Notes: generated by a model not told the origin, from the sequence alone. DNA of 64,000 bases from Kitasatospora sp. NBC_01266 (GCF_036242395.1 NZ_CP108458.1:4588001-4652000); one strand, 5' to 3'. Shown: positions 8,657 to 18,762, counted from the stretch's first letter. Numbers and translations are program-made.

Positions 8657-8794
8657 TTGCTGTTGACTGCTGTTCACTGTCTTGCCCAGTGATTTCCGCT
8701 GCTCGTAGCAGCGACAAGACAGATCGTACTGCATGCCGGGCCCCCAGGTCGAACCGGCCGCCGACGGGGGCGGCCGACCCGACCTGGGGCTCCC

Positions 8795-11700
8795 TCAGAG
8801 GGTGCCGGCCGCCGCGTCCATCGCCTTCAGGATCCGCTTCTCCGACACCGGGGAGGGGGTGCCCAGCGACTGGGCGAAGAAGCTGACCCGCAGCTCCTCG
8901 ATCATCCAGCGGATCTGCCGGACCTCGGCGCTGGGCTGCTGGCCGGCCGGCACGGCCGCCAGCAGCTCGCCGTACGCCCGCTGCACCTCCTGCACCTTGA
9001 GCAGGTGCTGCAGGTCGCGCTGCGGGTGGTTGGGCAGCGCCTCCAGGCGCCGGTCCACCGCGACCAGGTAGCGCTTGACGTCCCCGAGCCGCTGCCAGCC
9101 GCTGCCGGTCACGAAGCCGGGGTGCACCAGCGAGGCCAGGTGCAGCTTGATGTCGTTCACCGCGGAGAGCAGCACCGGGCTGCTGACCGCCTTCAGCCGG
9201 CTCTGCGCGCGGTGGAAGGCGACCAGTGCCGAGGCCGTCTTCAGCGTGGTGTCCGCCGACAGCTCGTACAGGTCGGCCCGGACCTTGTCGTAGAGCTTGG
9301 TGAAGGACTCCTCGTCCCAGGCCGGACCACCGGCCAGGGTCATCAGCCGGTCCGCGGCACAGGCCGTGATGTCCTCGAAGAGCGCCGGGATCGAGCCGTG
9401 CGGGTTGTAGGACAGGGCGAGCTTGGCCTGGTTGCCGAGCCGGGCCTGGATCCCCTTGGCCGGGGAGTTGACGGTGAGCAGCAGCAGCCGCCGGGTGCCC
9501 TCCCACATCGCCTGCGCCTGCGCCTGCTGGGTGTCGAAGAGCTTGATCGCCACGCTGTCGCGCTCGTCGGTGAAGGCCGGGTAGGCGCGCAGCGAGTGGC
9601 CCCGGGAGCGCTGCTCGAAGGTGCGCTGGAGCAGCGGCAGGCCGTCCGGCCAGCCGGTCAGCCCGGTGCGCTCGATGCCCTGGCCGGAGGCGGCCGAGGA
9701 GAGCGTCTCCTTGAGCTTGGGAGTGAGCTTGCGGCGCAGCTCCTCCAGGTCCTTGGACTCGGCGAGCCGGCGCTTGCCGTCCACCACCCGGAAGGTCACC
9801 TTGAGGTGGTCCGGCACCCGCTCGTCGTCCCAGGCCTCGGGCGGGATCGGCTGGCCGCCCATCCGGTGCAGGATCCGCTCCAGGGTGGGCAGCAGCGGCT
9901 CCTGGCGGTCGGTCATCTCGCGCAGCGCGGCCTTGGCGAAGTCCGGCGCCGGCACGAAGTTGCGCCGGATCGCCTTGGGCAGCGCGCGGATCCAGGCGGT
10001 GACCAGCTCGCCGCGCAGGCCCGGGATCTGCCAGTCGAAGCCTTCGGAGGAGACCTGGTTGAGCACCGGCAGCGGGATGTGCACGGTCACGCCGTCCGCG
10101 TCGCTGCCCGGCTCGAACTGGTAGGTGAGCGTGAAGCGGAGCTTGCCCTGTTGCCAGTGGTCCGGGTAGTCCTCCTCGGTGATGCCGTCGGCGGCATCGT
10201 TGATCAGCATCGACTTCTCGAAGTTGAGCAGGTCGGGCTGCTCGTGCCGGGTCTTCTTCCACCAGGAGTCGAAGTGCCGGGTGGAGACGATCTCCTCGGG
10301 CAGCCGGGCGTCGTAGAAGTCGAACAGGGTCTGGTCGTCCACCAGGATGTCCCGGCGGCGCGCCCGGGTCTCCAACTCCTCGACCTCGCCGAGCAGTTTG
10401 CGGTTGGCGGCGAAGAAGTGGTGGTGCGTCTCCCAGTCGCCCTCGACCAGCGCGTTGCGGATGAACAGCTCGCGGCAGAGCTCGGGGTCGATCCGGCCGT
10501 AGTTGACCCGGCGCTGGGTGACGATCGGCATCCCGTAGAGGGTGACCCGCTCGAAGGCCATCACCGCGCCGGCCTTCTTCTCCCAGTGCGGCTCGCTGTA
10601 GGTGCGCTTGATCAGGTGGGCGGCCAGCGGTTCGACCCATTCGGGCTCGATCTTGGCGTTGATCCGGGCCCAGAGCCGGGAGGTCTCCACCAGCTCGGCG
10701 GACATCACCCAGCGCGGCGGCTTCTTGAACAGGCCCGAACCCGGGAAGACCGCGAACCGGGCGCCGCGGGCGCCGGCGTACTCGCGCTTCTCCACGTCGA
10801 ACAGGCCCAGGTGGGAGAGGAGTCCGGCGAGCAGCGACTGGTGGATCCGGTCGGCGTCCGGCTCGGCGTCCGGATGCGGCTCCTCGATCACGACGCCCAA
10901 CTGCTTGGCGACGGTGCGCAGCTGGGTGTAGATGTCCTGCCACTCCCGTATCCGCAGGTAGTTCAGGAACTCCGACTTGCACATCCGGCGGAAGGCCGAG
11001 GAGGAGAGCTCCTTCTGCTGCTCCCTGACGTAGCGCCACATCGCCAGGTAGGCGAGGAAGTCGGAGGTCTCGGAGTTGAACCGGCGGTGCCGCTCGTCGG
11101 CCGCCTGGCGCTTCTCGGTCGGGCGCTCGCGCGGATCCTGGATGGAGAGCGCGGCGGCGATCACCATGACGTCGCGCACGCAGCCGTTCTTGTCCGCCTC
11201 CAGCACCATCCGGGCCAGCCGCGGGTCGACCGGCAGCTGGGCGAGCTTGCGGCCCAGCGTGGTCAGCCGCTTGCGCGGGTCCTTCTGCTCGGGGTCCAGC
11301 GCGCCGAGCTCGTGCAGCAGGTTGACGCCGTCCTTGATGTTGCGCGAGTCCGGCGGGTCCAGGAACGGGAAGGCGGCGATGTCGCCGAGGCCGGCCGCGG
11401 TCATCTGCAGGATGACCGAGGCCAGGTTGGTGCGCAGGATCTCGGCGTCGGTGAACTCGGGGCGGGCGAGGAAGTCCTCCTCCGAGTAGAGCCGGATGCA
11501 GATGCCGTCGCTGGTCCGGCCGCAGCGGCCCTTGCGCTGGTTGGCGCTGGCCTGGCTGATCGCCTCGATCGGCAGCCGCTGGACCTTGGTGCGGTGGCTG
11601 TAGCGGGAGATCCGGGCGGTGCCGGGGTCGATCACGTACTTGATGCCCGGGACGGTCAGCGAGGTCTCGGCCACGTTGGTGGCGAGCACGATCCGCCGGG

Positions 11701-12766
11701 AGTTGGAGCGCTGGAAGACCTTGTGCTGCTCGGCGGAGGAGAGCCGGGCGTAGAGCGGCAGCACCTCGGTGAATCTGAGGTTCAGCTTGGTCAGCGCATC
11801 CGCGGTGTCCCGGATCTCGCGCTCGCCGGAGAGGAAGACCAGGATGTCGCCGGGGCCCTCGGCCTGCAGCTCCTGGGCGGCCTCGCAGATCGCCTGGATC
11901 TGGTCGCGGTCGCGGTCGACCTCGGTGGCGTCCTCGTCCGCGTCGTCGTCGAGCTCGTCGACCAGCGGTCGGTAGCGGACCTCGACCGGGTAGGTGCGCC
12001 CGGAGACCTCGACGATCGGGGCGTCGCCGAAGTGGCGGGCGAAGCGCTCGGGGTCGATCGTCGCGGAGGTGATCACGACCTTGAGGTCGGGGCGGCGCGG
12101 CAGCAGCTGCTTCAGGTAGCCGAGGATGAAGTCGATGTTGAGGCTGCGCTCGTGCGCCTCGTCGATGATCAGCGTGTCGTACTGGCGCAGTTCGCGGTCG
12201 GTCTGGATCTCGGCCAGCAGGATGCCGTCGGTCATCAGCTTGACCAGGGTGTCCTGGCCGACCTGGTCGGTGAACCGGACCTTCCAGCCGACCGCCTCGC
12301 CCAGCGGGCTGTTCAGCTCCTCGGCGACCCGCTCGGCCACCGTGCGGGCGGCGATCCGGCGCGGCTGGGTGTGGCCGACCAGGCCCTTGACGCCGCGGCC
12401 CAGCTCCAGGCAGATCTTGGGGATCTGGGTGGTCTTGCCGGAGCCGGTCTCGCCCGCCACGATCACCACCTGGTGGTCGCGGATGGCCGCCAGGATGTCG
12501 TCCTTCTTCTGGCTGACCGGCAGCTCGGCCGGATAGCTGATCGCCGGGACGGCCTCGCGGCGCTGCGCCACGCGCAGTTCGGCCTTGGCGACCTCGGCGG
12601 CCAGCTCGCCGGCGATCTTCTGCCTGGCTTCGGTGCCGCGGGCCCGGCGGGCTCCCTCCAGGCGACGGCCGATCCGCTGCTGGTCGCGCAGGGTCAGCTC
12701 GGGCAGCCGGGCGGCCAGCTCGCCGATGGTGGGCGCGTCGGCCGGCTGGACAACGGGGGAACTCAT
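8795..12766 (-). CDS. hrpA: ATP-dependent RNA helicase HrpA
   Basis: A 1323-residue DEAH-box helicase. Order: DEAH motor with Walker A GETGSGKT (105-112), IIDEAHERS, SATID; helicase C-terminal domain with TNVAETSLTVPG and QRKGRCGR; HA2 and OB-fold domains; and the long C-terminal DUF3418 region typical of bacterial HrpA. In E. coli HrpA acts on mRNA and stalled ribosomes. The open frame starts at 12844, but ATG 12766 has AGAGGG 9 nt upstream and gives the usual length. It lies between tRNA-Asp and a divergent MarR regulator. Confidence 0.95.
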   Translation of the reverse strand: MSSPVVQPADAPTIGELAARLPELTLRDQQRIGRRLEGARRARGTEARQKIAGELAAEVAKAELRVAQRREAVPAISYPAELPVSQKKDDILAAIRDHQVVIVAGETGSGKTTQIPKICLELGRGVKGLVGHTQPRRIAARTVAERVAEELNSPLGEAVGWKVRFTDQVGQDTLVKLMTDGILLAEIQTDRELRQYDTLIIDEAHERSLNIDFILGYLKQLLPRRPDLKVVITSATIDPERFARHFGDAPIVEVSGRTYPVEVRYRPLVDELDDDADEDATEVDRDRDQIQAICEAAQELQAEGPGDILVFLSGEREIRDTADALTKLNLRFTEVLPLYARLSSAEQHKVFQRSNSRRIVLATNVAETSLTVPGIKYVIDPGTARISRYSHRTKVQRLPIEAISQASANQRKGRCGRTSDGICIRLYSEEDFLARPEFTDAEILRTNLASVILQMTAAGLGDIAAFPFLDPPDSRNIKDGVNLLHELGALDPEQKDPRKRLTTLGRKLAQLPVDPRLARMVLEADKNGCVRDVMVIAAALSIQDPRERPTEKRQAADERHRRFNSETSDFLAYLAMWRYVREQQKELSSSAFRRMCKSEFLNYLRIREWQDIYTQLRTVAKQLGVVIEEPHPDAEPDADRIHQSLLAGLLSHLGLFDVEKREYAGARGARFAVFPGSGLFKKPPRWVMSAELVETSRLWARINAKIEPEWVEPLAAHLIKRTYSEPHWEKKAGAVMAFERVTLYGMPIVTQRRVNYGRIDPELCRELFIRNALVEGDWETHHHFFAANRKLLGEVEELETRARRRDILVDDQTLFDFYDARLPEEIVSTRHFDSWWKKTRHEQPDLLNFEKSMLINDAADGITEEDYPDHWQQGKLRFTLTYQFEPGSDADGVTVHIPLPVLNQVSSEGFDWQIPGLRGELVTAWIRALPKAIRRNFVPAPDFAKAALREMTDRQEPLLPTLERILHRMGGQPIPPEAWDDERVPDHLKVTFRVVDGKRRLAESKDLEELRRKLTPKLKETLSSAASGQGIERTGLTGWPDGLPLLQRTFEQRSRGHSLRAYPAFTDERDSVAIKLFDTQQAQAQAMWEGTRRLLLLTVNSPAKGIQARLGNQAKLALSYNPHGSIPALFEDITACAADRLMTLAGGPAWDEESFTKLYDKVRADLYELSADTTLKTASALVAFHRAQSRLKAVSSPVLLSAVNDIKLHLASLVHPGFVTGSGWQRLGDVKRYLVAVDRRLEALPNHPQRDLQHLLKVQEVQRAYGELLAAVPAGQQPSAEVRQIRWMIEELRVSFFAQSLGTPSPVSEKRILKAMDAAAGTL

Positions 12767-12961
12767 CGCGGGCATCCCTCTAGGGTCGCAAACGGCGGCA
12801 GTGCGCCGCACCTGTGTTTCTGCGGGTGGTGAGTGGCGTCTCAAGTGTCACACCCGGGGGCGGGTCGAGGTTGCGGGGATAGTCGTCGCGGAGATAGTTT
12901 CCGCGCACCGAGCGCCCGGGGCCGAGAGTCCCGGGGACCGAGCGTGCGGAAGGACGGGTCA

Positions 12962-13402
12962 ATGGCGTCGGCACCCGAGGACAGCCCCGGCTTCCTGCTC
13001 TGGCACGCCACCCTGCGCCGGCAGCGCGAGGTCGCCGCCGCGCTGGCCCCGCTCGACCTCACCCATCCGCAGTTCGTGCTGCTGGCCGGCCTCTGGTACC
13101 TGGACGGCCAGGGCTCCCGGCCCAACCAGCTGGAGCTGGCCCAGCACACCGGCACCGATGTGAAGACCGCTTCTCAGGTAATTCGACGCCTTGAGACCAA
13201 GGAATTTCTCATCCGGCAGGTCGATGCTGTCGACACCCGGATGAAGCGGCTGGCCGTCACCGAGCGCGGTGCGGTGGCGGCGGTGGCGGCGATCGAGGTG
13301 GTGGAGCGGGCGGACGCCGCGTTCTTCGCCGCGGCGCCGGACCGGGCGGCGGTGCTCGACGTGCTCAGGCCTCTGGCCCGCGGACGCGAGGGTCGTCGCT
13401 GA
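12962..13402 (+). CDS. MarR family transcriptional regulator
   Basis: A 146-residue winged-helix protein. The core LTHPQFVLLAGLWYLDGQ, NQLELAQHTGTDVKTASQVI (recognition helix) and a wing RMKRLAVTERG are typical of MarR dimers that respond to small ligands. ATG 12962 follows GGAAGGA. It is divergent from hrpA, and its target is probably its own promoter or that of a neighbour; no ligand can be inferred. Confidence 0.88.
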   Translation: MASAPEDSPGFLLWHATLRRQREVAAALAPLDLTHPQFVLLAGLWYLDGQGSRPNQLELAQHTGTDVKTASQVIRRLETKEFLIRQVDAVDTRMKRLAVTERGAVAAVAAIEVVERADAAFFAAAPDRAAVLDVLRPLARGREGRR

Positions 13403-13653
13403 GTCGTGCCCCGGCCTGGCGGTACGCGCGGCGGTGAGTGCTGTGGTGAGCGAGTCGGCGTGTACGGCAGGGCGGGCAGGCGTTCGGGTGGCGTTACCAT
13501 CAACCGGGTGTGACACCCCTGTGACAGTTGGCGTGATAGGGGTCACTGAGCACGGGTGGGGGTGCGATTAGCGTGGCGGGGTCAGTGCCCTTGACCACGC
13601 CGCGTCGTTCGTCCACACCCAGGCTCCACGTCACGAGAGGCAGTAGCACAAGG

Positions 13654-13713
13654 ATGTCCACGACCACGCGGCAGCGACCCGAGCACCCGAGACCTGCGGC
13701 CTCTCGTGGGTGA
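13654..13713 (+). CDS. Possible 19-residue leader peptide overlapping the GT87-like gene
   Basis: A short frame (MSTTTRQRPEHPRPAASRG) starts with ATG right after AAGG and ends with a TGA that overlaps the GTG start of the next gene by 8 nt (GTGGGTGA). This would couple translation of the two. It may be coincidental: the peptide has no obvious regulatory codon run. Confidence 0.3.
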   Translation: MSTTTRQRPEHPRPAASRG

Positions 13714-15010
13714 CCGCAGAGAACCCGCCGCGACCGTCCGGTCGCGGCTGTTCAGCACCACCGGGGTGGCTGCCACCGCAGCCGTGATCTCGCTGGGCGT
13801 CTTCGCCATCTGGCGCCACTTCCAGGCGGTCTCGATGGTGGACATGCTGGTCTACCGGGCCGAGGGCCAGGCCGTCGCGAGTGGGCACAACCTCTACACG
13901 ATGCGGCTGCCCGTCTGGGACCTGGCGGCCACCTATCCGCCGTTCGCGGCGATGCTCTTCGTGCCGAGCACCTGGTTCCCGGTCAGCATGCTGCGCGGGC
14001 TGGTGACCATCCTCAACATCGGGCTGCTCGGTCTGCTCGGCTGGTTCTCCTTCACGCTGGCCGGCTGGCCGCGCCGGCGCTTCCGCCTCGCCGGGGCGCT
14101 GCTGGTGGCCGGCTTCGGCGTCTGGCTGGAGCCGGTCTGGACCACGCTGCAGTACGGCCAGATCAACCTGGGCATCGCCTGCCTGGTGCTCTACGACCTG
14201 ACCCGCCCCGACCGGCACCGCGGCAAGGGCATCGGGATCGGCCTGGCCGCCGGCCTCAAGCTCACCCCCGGCCTGTTCGCCGTCTACCTGCTGCTCACCG
14301 GCCGGGTCCGGGCCGCGATGGTGGCCGGCGGCACCTTCCTGGCCACCATGCTGATCGGCGTCGTCGCGCTGCCCGGTGCGTCCTGGGGCTTCTGGAGCAA
14401 GTACGTCTGGGACACCAGCCGGGTCGGCGTCACCGAGCTGGTGGACGACCAGTCGGTGCGCGGAGCGGTGGCCCGGCTGCTGAGCAAGCACGATCCCGGC
14501 ATGCTGGCCACCCTGGGCAGCGGGCTCGCGCTGGTGCTGGGGCTGGGCATCGCGGTGCTGGCGGCCCGCTCGACCAGGGAGATCCGGCGGGCCGAGGCCT
14601 GGGGCGTGGTCTGCACCGCGCTCACCGCGCTGCTGCTGTCGCCGATCAGCTGGACCCACCACTGGATCTGGTGCGTGCCGCTGCTGATCCTGCTCGGCGC
14701 GGAGAGCGCCCAGGAGCTGAGCCGGCCGCGCGGGGTGCGGCGGCTGCACTGGCGGCTGCTGCTGGCGTTCACCGCCGCCGCCTTCCTCTCCTACGCGATG
14801 TGGCTGGTGCCGCAGTCCGGCGGGCTCGGGGTTCCCTGGTACTGGCAGCTACCCTCGTCGATCTACCCGTTCACCGGGATCGTGGTGCTGGCCGTGATGG
14901 GCCGGCGCCTGCTGCGGATCCACCGGCCGACCATCGCCAGGTTGACCCGGAGCAAGGCCGAGCCGCTCGACCAGAGCGCTCGGGACGCCTCCCTGACAAG
15001 GCAGAGCTGA
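13706..15010 (+). CDS. GT87/DUF2029-type membrane mannosyltransferase-like protein
   Basis: A 434-residue protein with about ten hydrophobic segments. Near the start the acidic motif MVDMLVYRAEGQAV resembles the catalytic Asp region of polyprenol-phosphate-sugar-dependent GT-C enzymes such as the mycobacterial alpha-1,2-mannosyltransferase PimE. GQINLGIACLVLYDL and GLAAGLKLTPG are typical DUF2029 motifs. It would use a lipid-linked sugar outside the membrane to decorate a glycolipid or glycan. The next membrane protein starts 5 nt after its stop, so the two are co-transcribed. Confidence 0.75.
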   Translation: MGDRREPAATVRSRLFSTTGVAATAAVISLGVFAIWRHFQAVSMVDMLVYRAEGQAVASGHNLYTMRLPVWDLAATYPPFAAMLFVPSTWFPVSMLRGLVTILNIGLLGLLGWFSFTLAGWPRRRFRLAGALLVAGFGVWLEPVWTTLQYGQINLGIACLVLYDLTRPDRHRGKGIGIGLAAGLKLTPGLFAVYLLLTGRVRAAMVAGGTFLATMLIGVVALPGASWGFWSKYVWDTSRVGVTELVDDQSVRGAVARLLSKHDPGMLATLGSGLALVLGLGIAVLAARSTREIRRAEAWGVVCTALTALLLSPISWTHHWIWCVPLLILLGAESAQELSRPRGVRRLHWRLLLAFTAAAFLSYAMWLVPQSGGLGVPWYWQLPSSIYPFTGIVVLAVMGRRLLRIHRPTIARLTRSKAEPLDQSARDASLTRQS

Positions 15011-15015
15011 ACCTG

Positions 15016-16644
15016 ATGACGTCCCAGACCGACCTCCGGACGGCCACCGTCCCGGCGCCGCGGACCCGCGCGCTGACGCCGGCACTCGCCAAGCTCTCCG
15101 CCGCGGCGGCCTCCAGCCGGGGCCGGGCGGCGCTGCTGAGCCTGCTCTGCTTCGGCGTCTGCTTCGCCATCGGCATCCAGCAGTGGACCTCGGTCCAGCT
15201 CGGCGGCTTCGACCTCGGGATCTTCGACCAGGGGGTGCGCGGCTACGCGCACTTCGGGCTGCCGCTCTCCACGGTCAAGAGCGTGCACCACGAGTTCCCG
15301 CCCACCTTCTCGATCCTGGGCGACCACTTCTCGCCGATCCTGGCGCTGCTCGCGCCGCTGTACTGGATCTGGAACGACCCGCGCGCGCTGCTGCTCGGCC
15401 AGGCCCTGCTCTTCGCCACCGGCGTGCCGCTGATCCGGCGGATCACCGCGATCGCCTTCGAGGCCGCGCCGCAGCGCGACCGGCACCGCGCGATGGACCT
15501 GGCCGCGCTCGCCTACGCGCTGGGCTGGCCGCTGCTGGTCGCCTCCCGGGTCGGCTTCCACGAGGTCGGCTTCGCGGTTCCGCTCACCCTGCTGATGCTG
15601 GAGCGCGGGATGCGCCGGCGGTACGGCATGGTGGCCCTCGCCGCGCTGCTGCTCTGCTGCACCAAGGAGGACCTCGGCCTGATGGTCGGGGCCTACGGCC
15701 TGGTGCTGATCCTGCGCGGCCGCAAGGGCGCAGACCCGCGCGGGCTGCGGGTCGGCGCGGGCCTGCTGGTGCTCGGCCCGCTCGCCTCGGTGGTCGAGAT
15801 CCAGTGGCTGCTGCCCGCGATGGGCGGCCAGCCCGGCTACTACTGGAACTACCAGGAGCTGGGCGCCAACGCCGGGGACGCGGTCAACCACGTGCTGCAC
15901 AACCCGTGGCTGCTGGTGGAGGGGGCGTTCAGCGCGCCGCTCAAGCCGCTGCTGGTGCTCTGGCTGTTCGGCACCCTGCTGCTGCTGCCGCTGCGCTCGC
16001 TCACCGTGCTCTGCCTGGTGCCGCTGCTGGCCGAGCGGATCCTGTCCACCAACCCCAACCACTGGTCGATCGCCCGGCACTATGACTCCTTCCTGTGGCC
16101 GATCCTGCTGACCGCCTCGATCGAGGTACTCGGCCGGCTCCACGCGAACGAGGGCCGGCGCAAGCTGGCCCGCAGGCTGGGCCTGGCCACCGTGGCGATC
16201 ACCGTGGCAGCCGCGATCCCGCTGGGCCTGGCCTCGCTGGCGGTGCCCGCCTACTGGAAGGCCGCGTCGAGCGAGGCCGCGCTGCTGCGGGCCAGCAAGC
16301 TGATCCCGAACGGGGCCACCGTGGAGGCCGACAACCAGGTGGTGCCCCGGCTGACCGCGCGCACCCACGTGGTGCTGGTGGACGAGACCCCGCGCGGGAT
16401 GGACTACGTGCTGATCCGCTCCACCGACCGGGCCTTCCCGTTCGCCACCGTCCAGCAGCAGGTCGACCGGATCAAGCTGCTGCTGGCCAACGGCTACCAG
16501 CAGATCTGGGCCGAGGACGGCACGGTGCTGCTGAAGCGGGTCGGCGACCAGCCGGTTCCGGGGCAGCAGCTGCCGGGTCCCGGCAGCACGCCGGTGCAGG
16601 ACGTGGTGCCGCCGGACGTGGGCCACAACCTGTTCCTGGGCTGA
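15016..16644 (+). CDS. DUF2079 multi-spanning membrane protein
   Basis: A 542-residue integral membrane protein with about ten hydrophobic helices and signature segments QLGGFDLGIFDQGVRGY, HHEFPPTFSILGDHFSPIL and CCTKEDLGLMVG. The FDLGIFDQ and GDHFSP motifs are those of DUF2079, a GT-C-like family of unknown substrate. ATG 15016 is 5 nt after the upstream stop. A conserved extracytoplasmic C-terminal segment (about 430-520) follows the last helix. With the previous gene it may form a cell-surface glycosylation pair; this is inferred from adjacency. Confidence 0.75.
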   Translation: MTSQTDLRTATVPAPRTRALTPALAKLSAAAASSRGRAALLSLLCFGVCFAIGIQQWTSVQLGGFDLGIFDQGVRGYAHFGLPLSTVKSVHHEFPPTFSILGDHFSPILALLAPLYWIWNDPRALLLGQALLFATGVPLIRRITAIAFEAAPQRDRHRAMDLAALAYALGWPLLVASRVGFHEVGFAVPLTLLMLERGMRRRYGMVALAALLLCCTKEDLGLMVGAYGLVLILRGRKGADPRGLRVGAGLLVLGPLASVVEIQWLLPAMGGQPGYYWNYQELGANAGDAVNHVLHNPWLLVEGAFSAPLKPLLVLWLFGTLLLLPLRSLTVLCLVPLLAERILSTNPNHWSIARHYDSFLWPILLTASIEVLGRLHANEGRRKLARRLGLATVAITVAAAIPLGLASLAVPAYWKAASSEAALLRASKLIPNGATVEADNQVVPRLTARTHVVLVDETPRGMDYVLIRSTDRAFPFATVQQQVDRIKLLLANGYQQIWAEDGTVLLKRVGDQPVPGQQLPGPGSTPVQDVVPPDVGHNLFLG

Positions 16645-16784
16645 CCGACCCGTTGGCGGCGGTGCCGCACTGAGGCGGGTCCGGCCGTCGGCGGCGTCCG
16701 GGGGACCGGCCCGCTCGTGCGGGACCTGTGCCGGTGAACCGAACTGACGTACCATCAGGGGCCCTGTTCTCCCTGGAGGTCGGC

Positions 16785-18026
16785 ATGCGTCGGATCGCGG
16801 TGGTCGGAGCGGGGCAGGCCGGCTTGCAGCTCGCGCTGGGGCTGGTGGCGGCCGGGTACCAGGTGACGGTGGTCGCGGCGCGGACGCCGGAGCAGGTGCG
16901 GCAGGGCCGGGTGCTGTCGACGCAGGCGATGTTCGGGCCCGCACTGCGGATCGAGCGGGCCGCGGGGCTGAACCTGTGGGAGGAGCGGGCGCCGGCCGTG
17001 CGGGAGGTCCGGGGGGTGCTCGCCGCGCCGCCCGGGGTGCAGGCGCTGGCCTTCACCATGGCGCTGGACGAGCCCGCGCAGTCGGTGGACCAGCGGATCA
17101 AGTTCGCGGCCTGGCTGGAGCTGCTCGCCGAGCGGGGCGGCCGGGTGGAGTACCGCACGCTGGACCCGGCCGGGCTGCGGGAGCTGGCCGAGCGGCACGA
17201 GTTGACGGTGGTCGCGGCCGGGCGCGGCGAGCTGGCCGAGGTCTTCGCGCGGGACCGGCCGCGCTCCCCGTACGACCGGCCGCAGCGGACGCTGGCCGGC
17301 CTCTACGCGCACGGGGTCGGTTCGCCCGACCCGGCGGCGGAACCCAGGGCGCGGATGCACGCGATCCCGGGCGCCGGCGAGCTGTACCTGCAGCCGGCGC
17401 TGACCCTCTCGGGGCCGTGCTCGATCCTGCTCTGGGGCGCCGTCCCCGGTGGGCCGCTGGACTGCTTCGCCGACCGCCCGGCTCCGGGCGAGCAGCTCGA
17501 CCGGATCCGGGCCGTGCTGCGCGAGTTCCTCCCGTGGGAGGCGGAGCTGTGGGGCGCCGCCGAGCCGACCGACCCGGGGGCGGCGCTCTACGGGGCCCTC
17601 ACCCCGACCGTGCGGCAGCCGGTGGCCCGGCTGGGCGGTGGCGCGGGCGGGGAGTGCCCGGCGCTGGGGATCGGCGACACCCTGGTGGTCAACGACCCGC
17701 TCACCGGCCAGGGCGCGAACAGCGCCGCGCGGGCGGCGGCGCACTATCTGACGGCGATCGTCGAGCGTGGCGAGGCGCCGTTCACCGCCGACTGGATGCG
17801 GCAGACCTTCGAGCTCTTCTGGCAGCGCCACGCCCGCCACACCGTGGACTTCACCCGCGCGATGCTGGAGCTGCCCGAGCACCTGCACGCGGTCTTCGCC
17901 GCGGCGGCCGAGCACGAGCAGGTGGCCCGTCGCCTCGCCAACACCTACGCCGAGCCGAGCGACTACGCCGCCTGGCTGGCGACGCCGGAGTTGACGGCGG
18001 CCTACCTGGCTTCGTTCGCCGACTAG
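16785..18026 (+). CDS. Styrene/indole monooxygenase-like FAD enzyme
   Basis: A 413-residue flavoprotein. The N-terminal Rossmann motif RRIAVVGAGQAGLQLALGL binds FAD. The middle contains FAAWLELLAERGG and VVAAGRGELAEVF, and the C-terminal part has DPLTGQGANSA, matching the StyA family of two-component monooxygenases that epoxidise alkenyl aromatics and use FADH2 from a separate reductase. No reductase gene is adjacent, so it may use a general flavin reductase. ATG 16785 follows CTGGAGG. The natural substrate cannot be told from sequence. Confidence 0.8.
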   Translation: MRRIAVVGAGQAGLQLALGLVAAGYQVTVVAARTPEQVRQGRVLSTQAMFGPALRIERAAGLNLWEERAPAVREVRGVLAAPPGVQALAFTMALDEPAQSVDQRIKFAAWLELLAERGGRVEYRTLDPAGLRELAERHELTVVAAGRGELAEVFARDRPRSPYDRPQRTLAGLYAHGVGSPDPAAEPRARMHAIPGAGELYLQPALTLSGPCSILLWGAVPGGPLDCFADRPAPGEQLDRIRAVLREFLPWEAELWGAAEPTDPGAALYGALTPTVRQPVARLGGGAGGECPALGIGDTLVVNDPLTGQGANSAARAAAHYLTAIVERGEAPFTADWMRQTFELFWQRHARHTVDFTRAMLELPEHLHAVFAAAAEHEQVARRLANTYAEPSDYAAWLATPELTAAYLASFAD

Positions 18027-18237
18027 CTTCGAGCACCAGCCAGCGGGCCGACAGCCGGCGCACGGCGTCGGCCGGTGGCGTCCAGCGGGCCCGCGTCAAG
18101 GCATACCGAAGGAAGCCGTCGCCCGGGGGAGGGTCGGCCCGGCTTTCGGCCGGTCGATTTTCGAGGCTTTCGGGTTCGAACAGCGCACCCAAATGTCCCG
18201 AATTCAGGACCTTCCGGTGTCGACCGGCGTCAGCGGG

Positions 18238-18465
18238 TCAGAGCAGGAAAAGCTTGGCGAAGGGCGCCGTGATCCGCTCCTGCCGTGAGCCGAAGTCGAC
18301 GAGCACCGCGATGGTGCCGTCGCCCTCGACGCTGATCGCTCGACCGAGGCCGAACTCGTCGTGCGACACACGGTCCCCGACAGCGAATCGCTTGGCGGGC
18401 GGCGGGGCCGCAGTTCGGAATGGACTGGTGGGCAGGTGGCGCCGGGGTGAGGTTGGATTCGTCAT
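18238..18465 (-). CDS. Small stand-alone tudor-like protein (PcrA/UvrD C-terminal domain type)
   Basis: A 75-residue protein with a disordered Ser/Pro/Thr-rich N-terminus and the conserved C-terminal block FAVGDRVSHDEFGLGRAISV, then VLVDFGSR and ITAPFAKLFLL. This block closely resembles the small beta-barrel at the C-terminus of UvrD/PcrA helicases, which contacts RNA polymerase. The start is uncertain: ATG 18465 gives the size I recall from streptomycetes; the frame stays open to 18546. No partner gene is next to it. Confidence 0.7.
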   Translation of the reverse strand: MTNPTSPRRHLPTSPFRTAAPPPAKRFAVGDRVSHDEFGLGRAISVEGDGTIAVLVDFGSRQERITAPFAKLFLL

Positions 18466-18762
18466 CGTTGCCAGTATGCGCCTGTTCGGAGAGGCCGGAG
18501 TGATCCTGGGCGGCGAATTTTCTTGATCTTCGGCACCTGTTGGCACTCACCGGGGCCGCGCGACGCTCCCCCGACACTCCCCGGTGATCTTGGGCGCCGT
18601 CGGGCCACCGTTCGCGACGCTGCGTGCCCGGCCGGGCACCGCCGAGGCCGCCGGCCGGGCACCGCCTGGGTCGTCCGAAGTCGCACCGGTGGAAACCCCC
18701 GTTTCGGATCGGACCCTGCTACAGTCGACTTAGTTGCAGTTTTGGTTCCCATGAACTTTGTG

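Noticed and set aside
9005..12832. 1275-codon plus-strand frame opposite hrpA
   Set aside because: It is an antisense shadow of hrpA with low-complexity Val/Gly/Leu/Arg composition and no domain.
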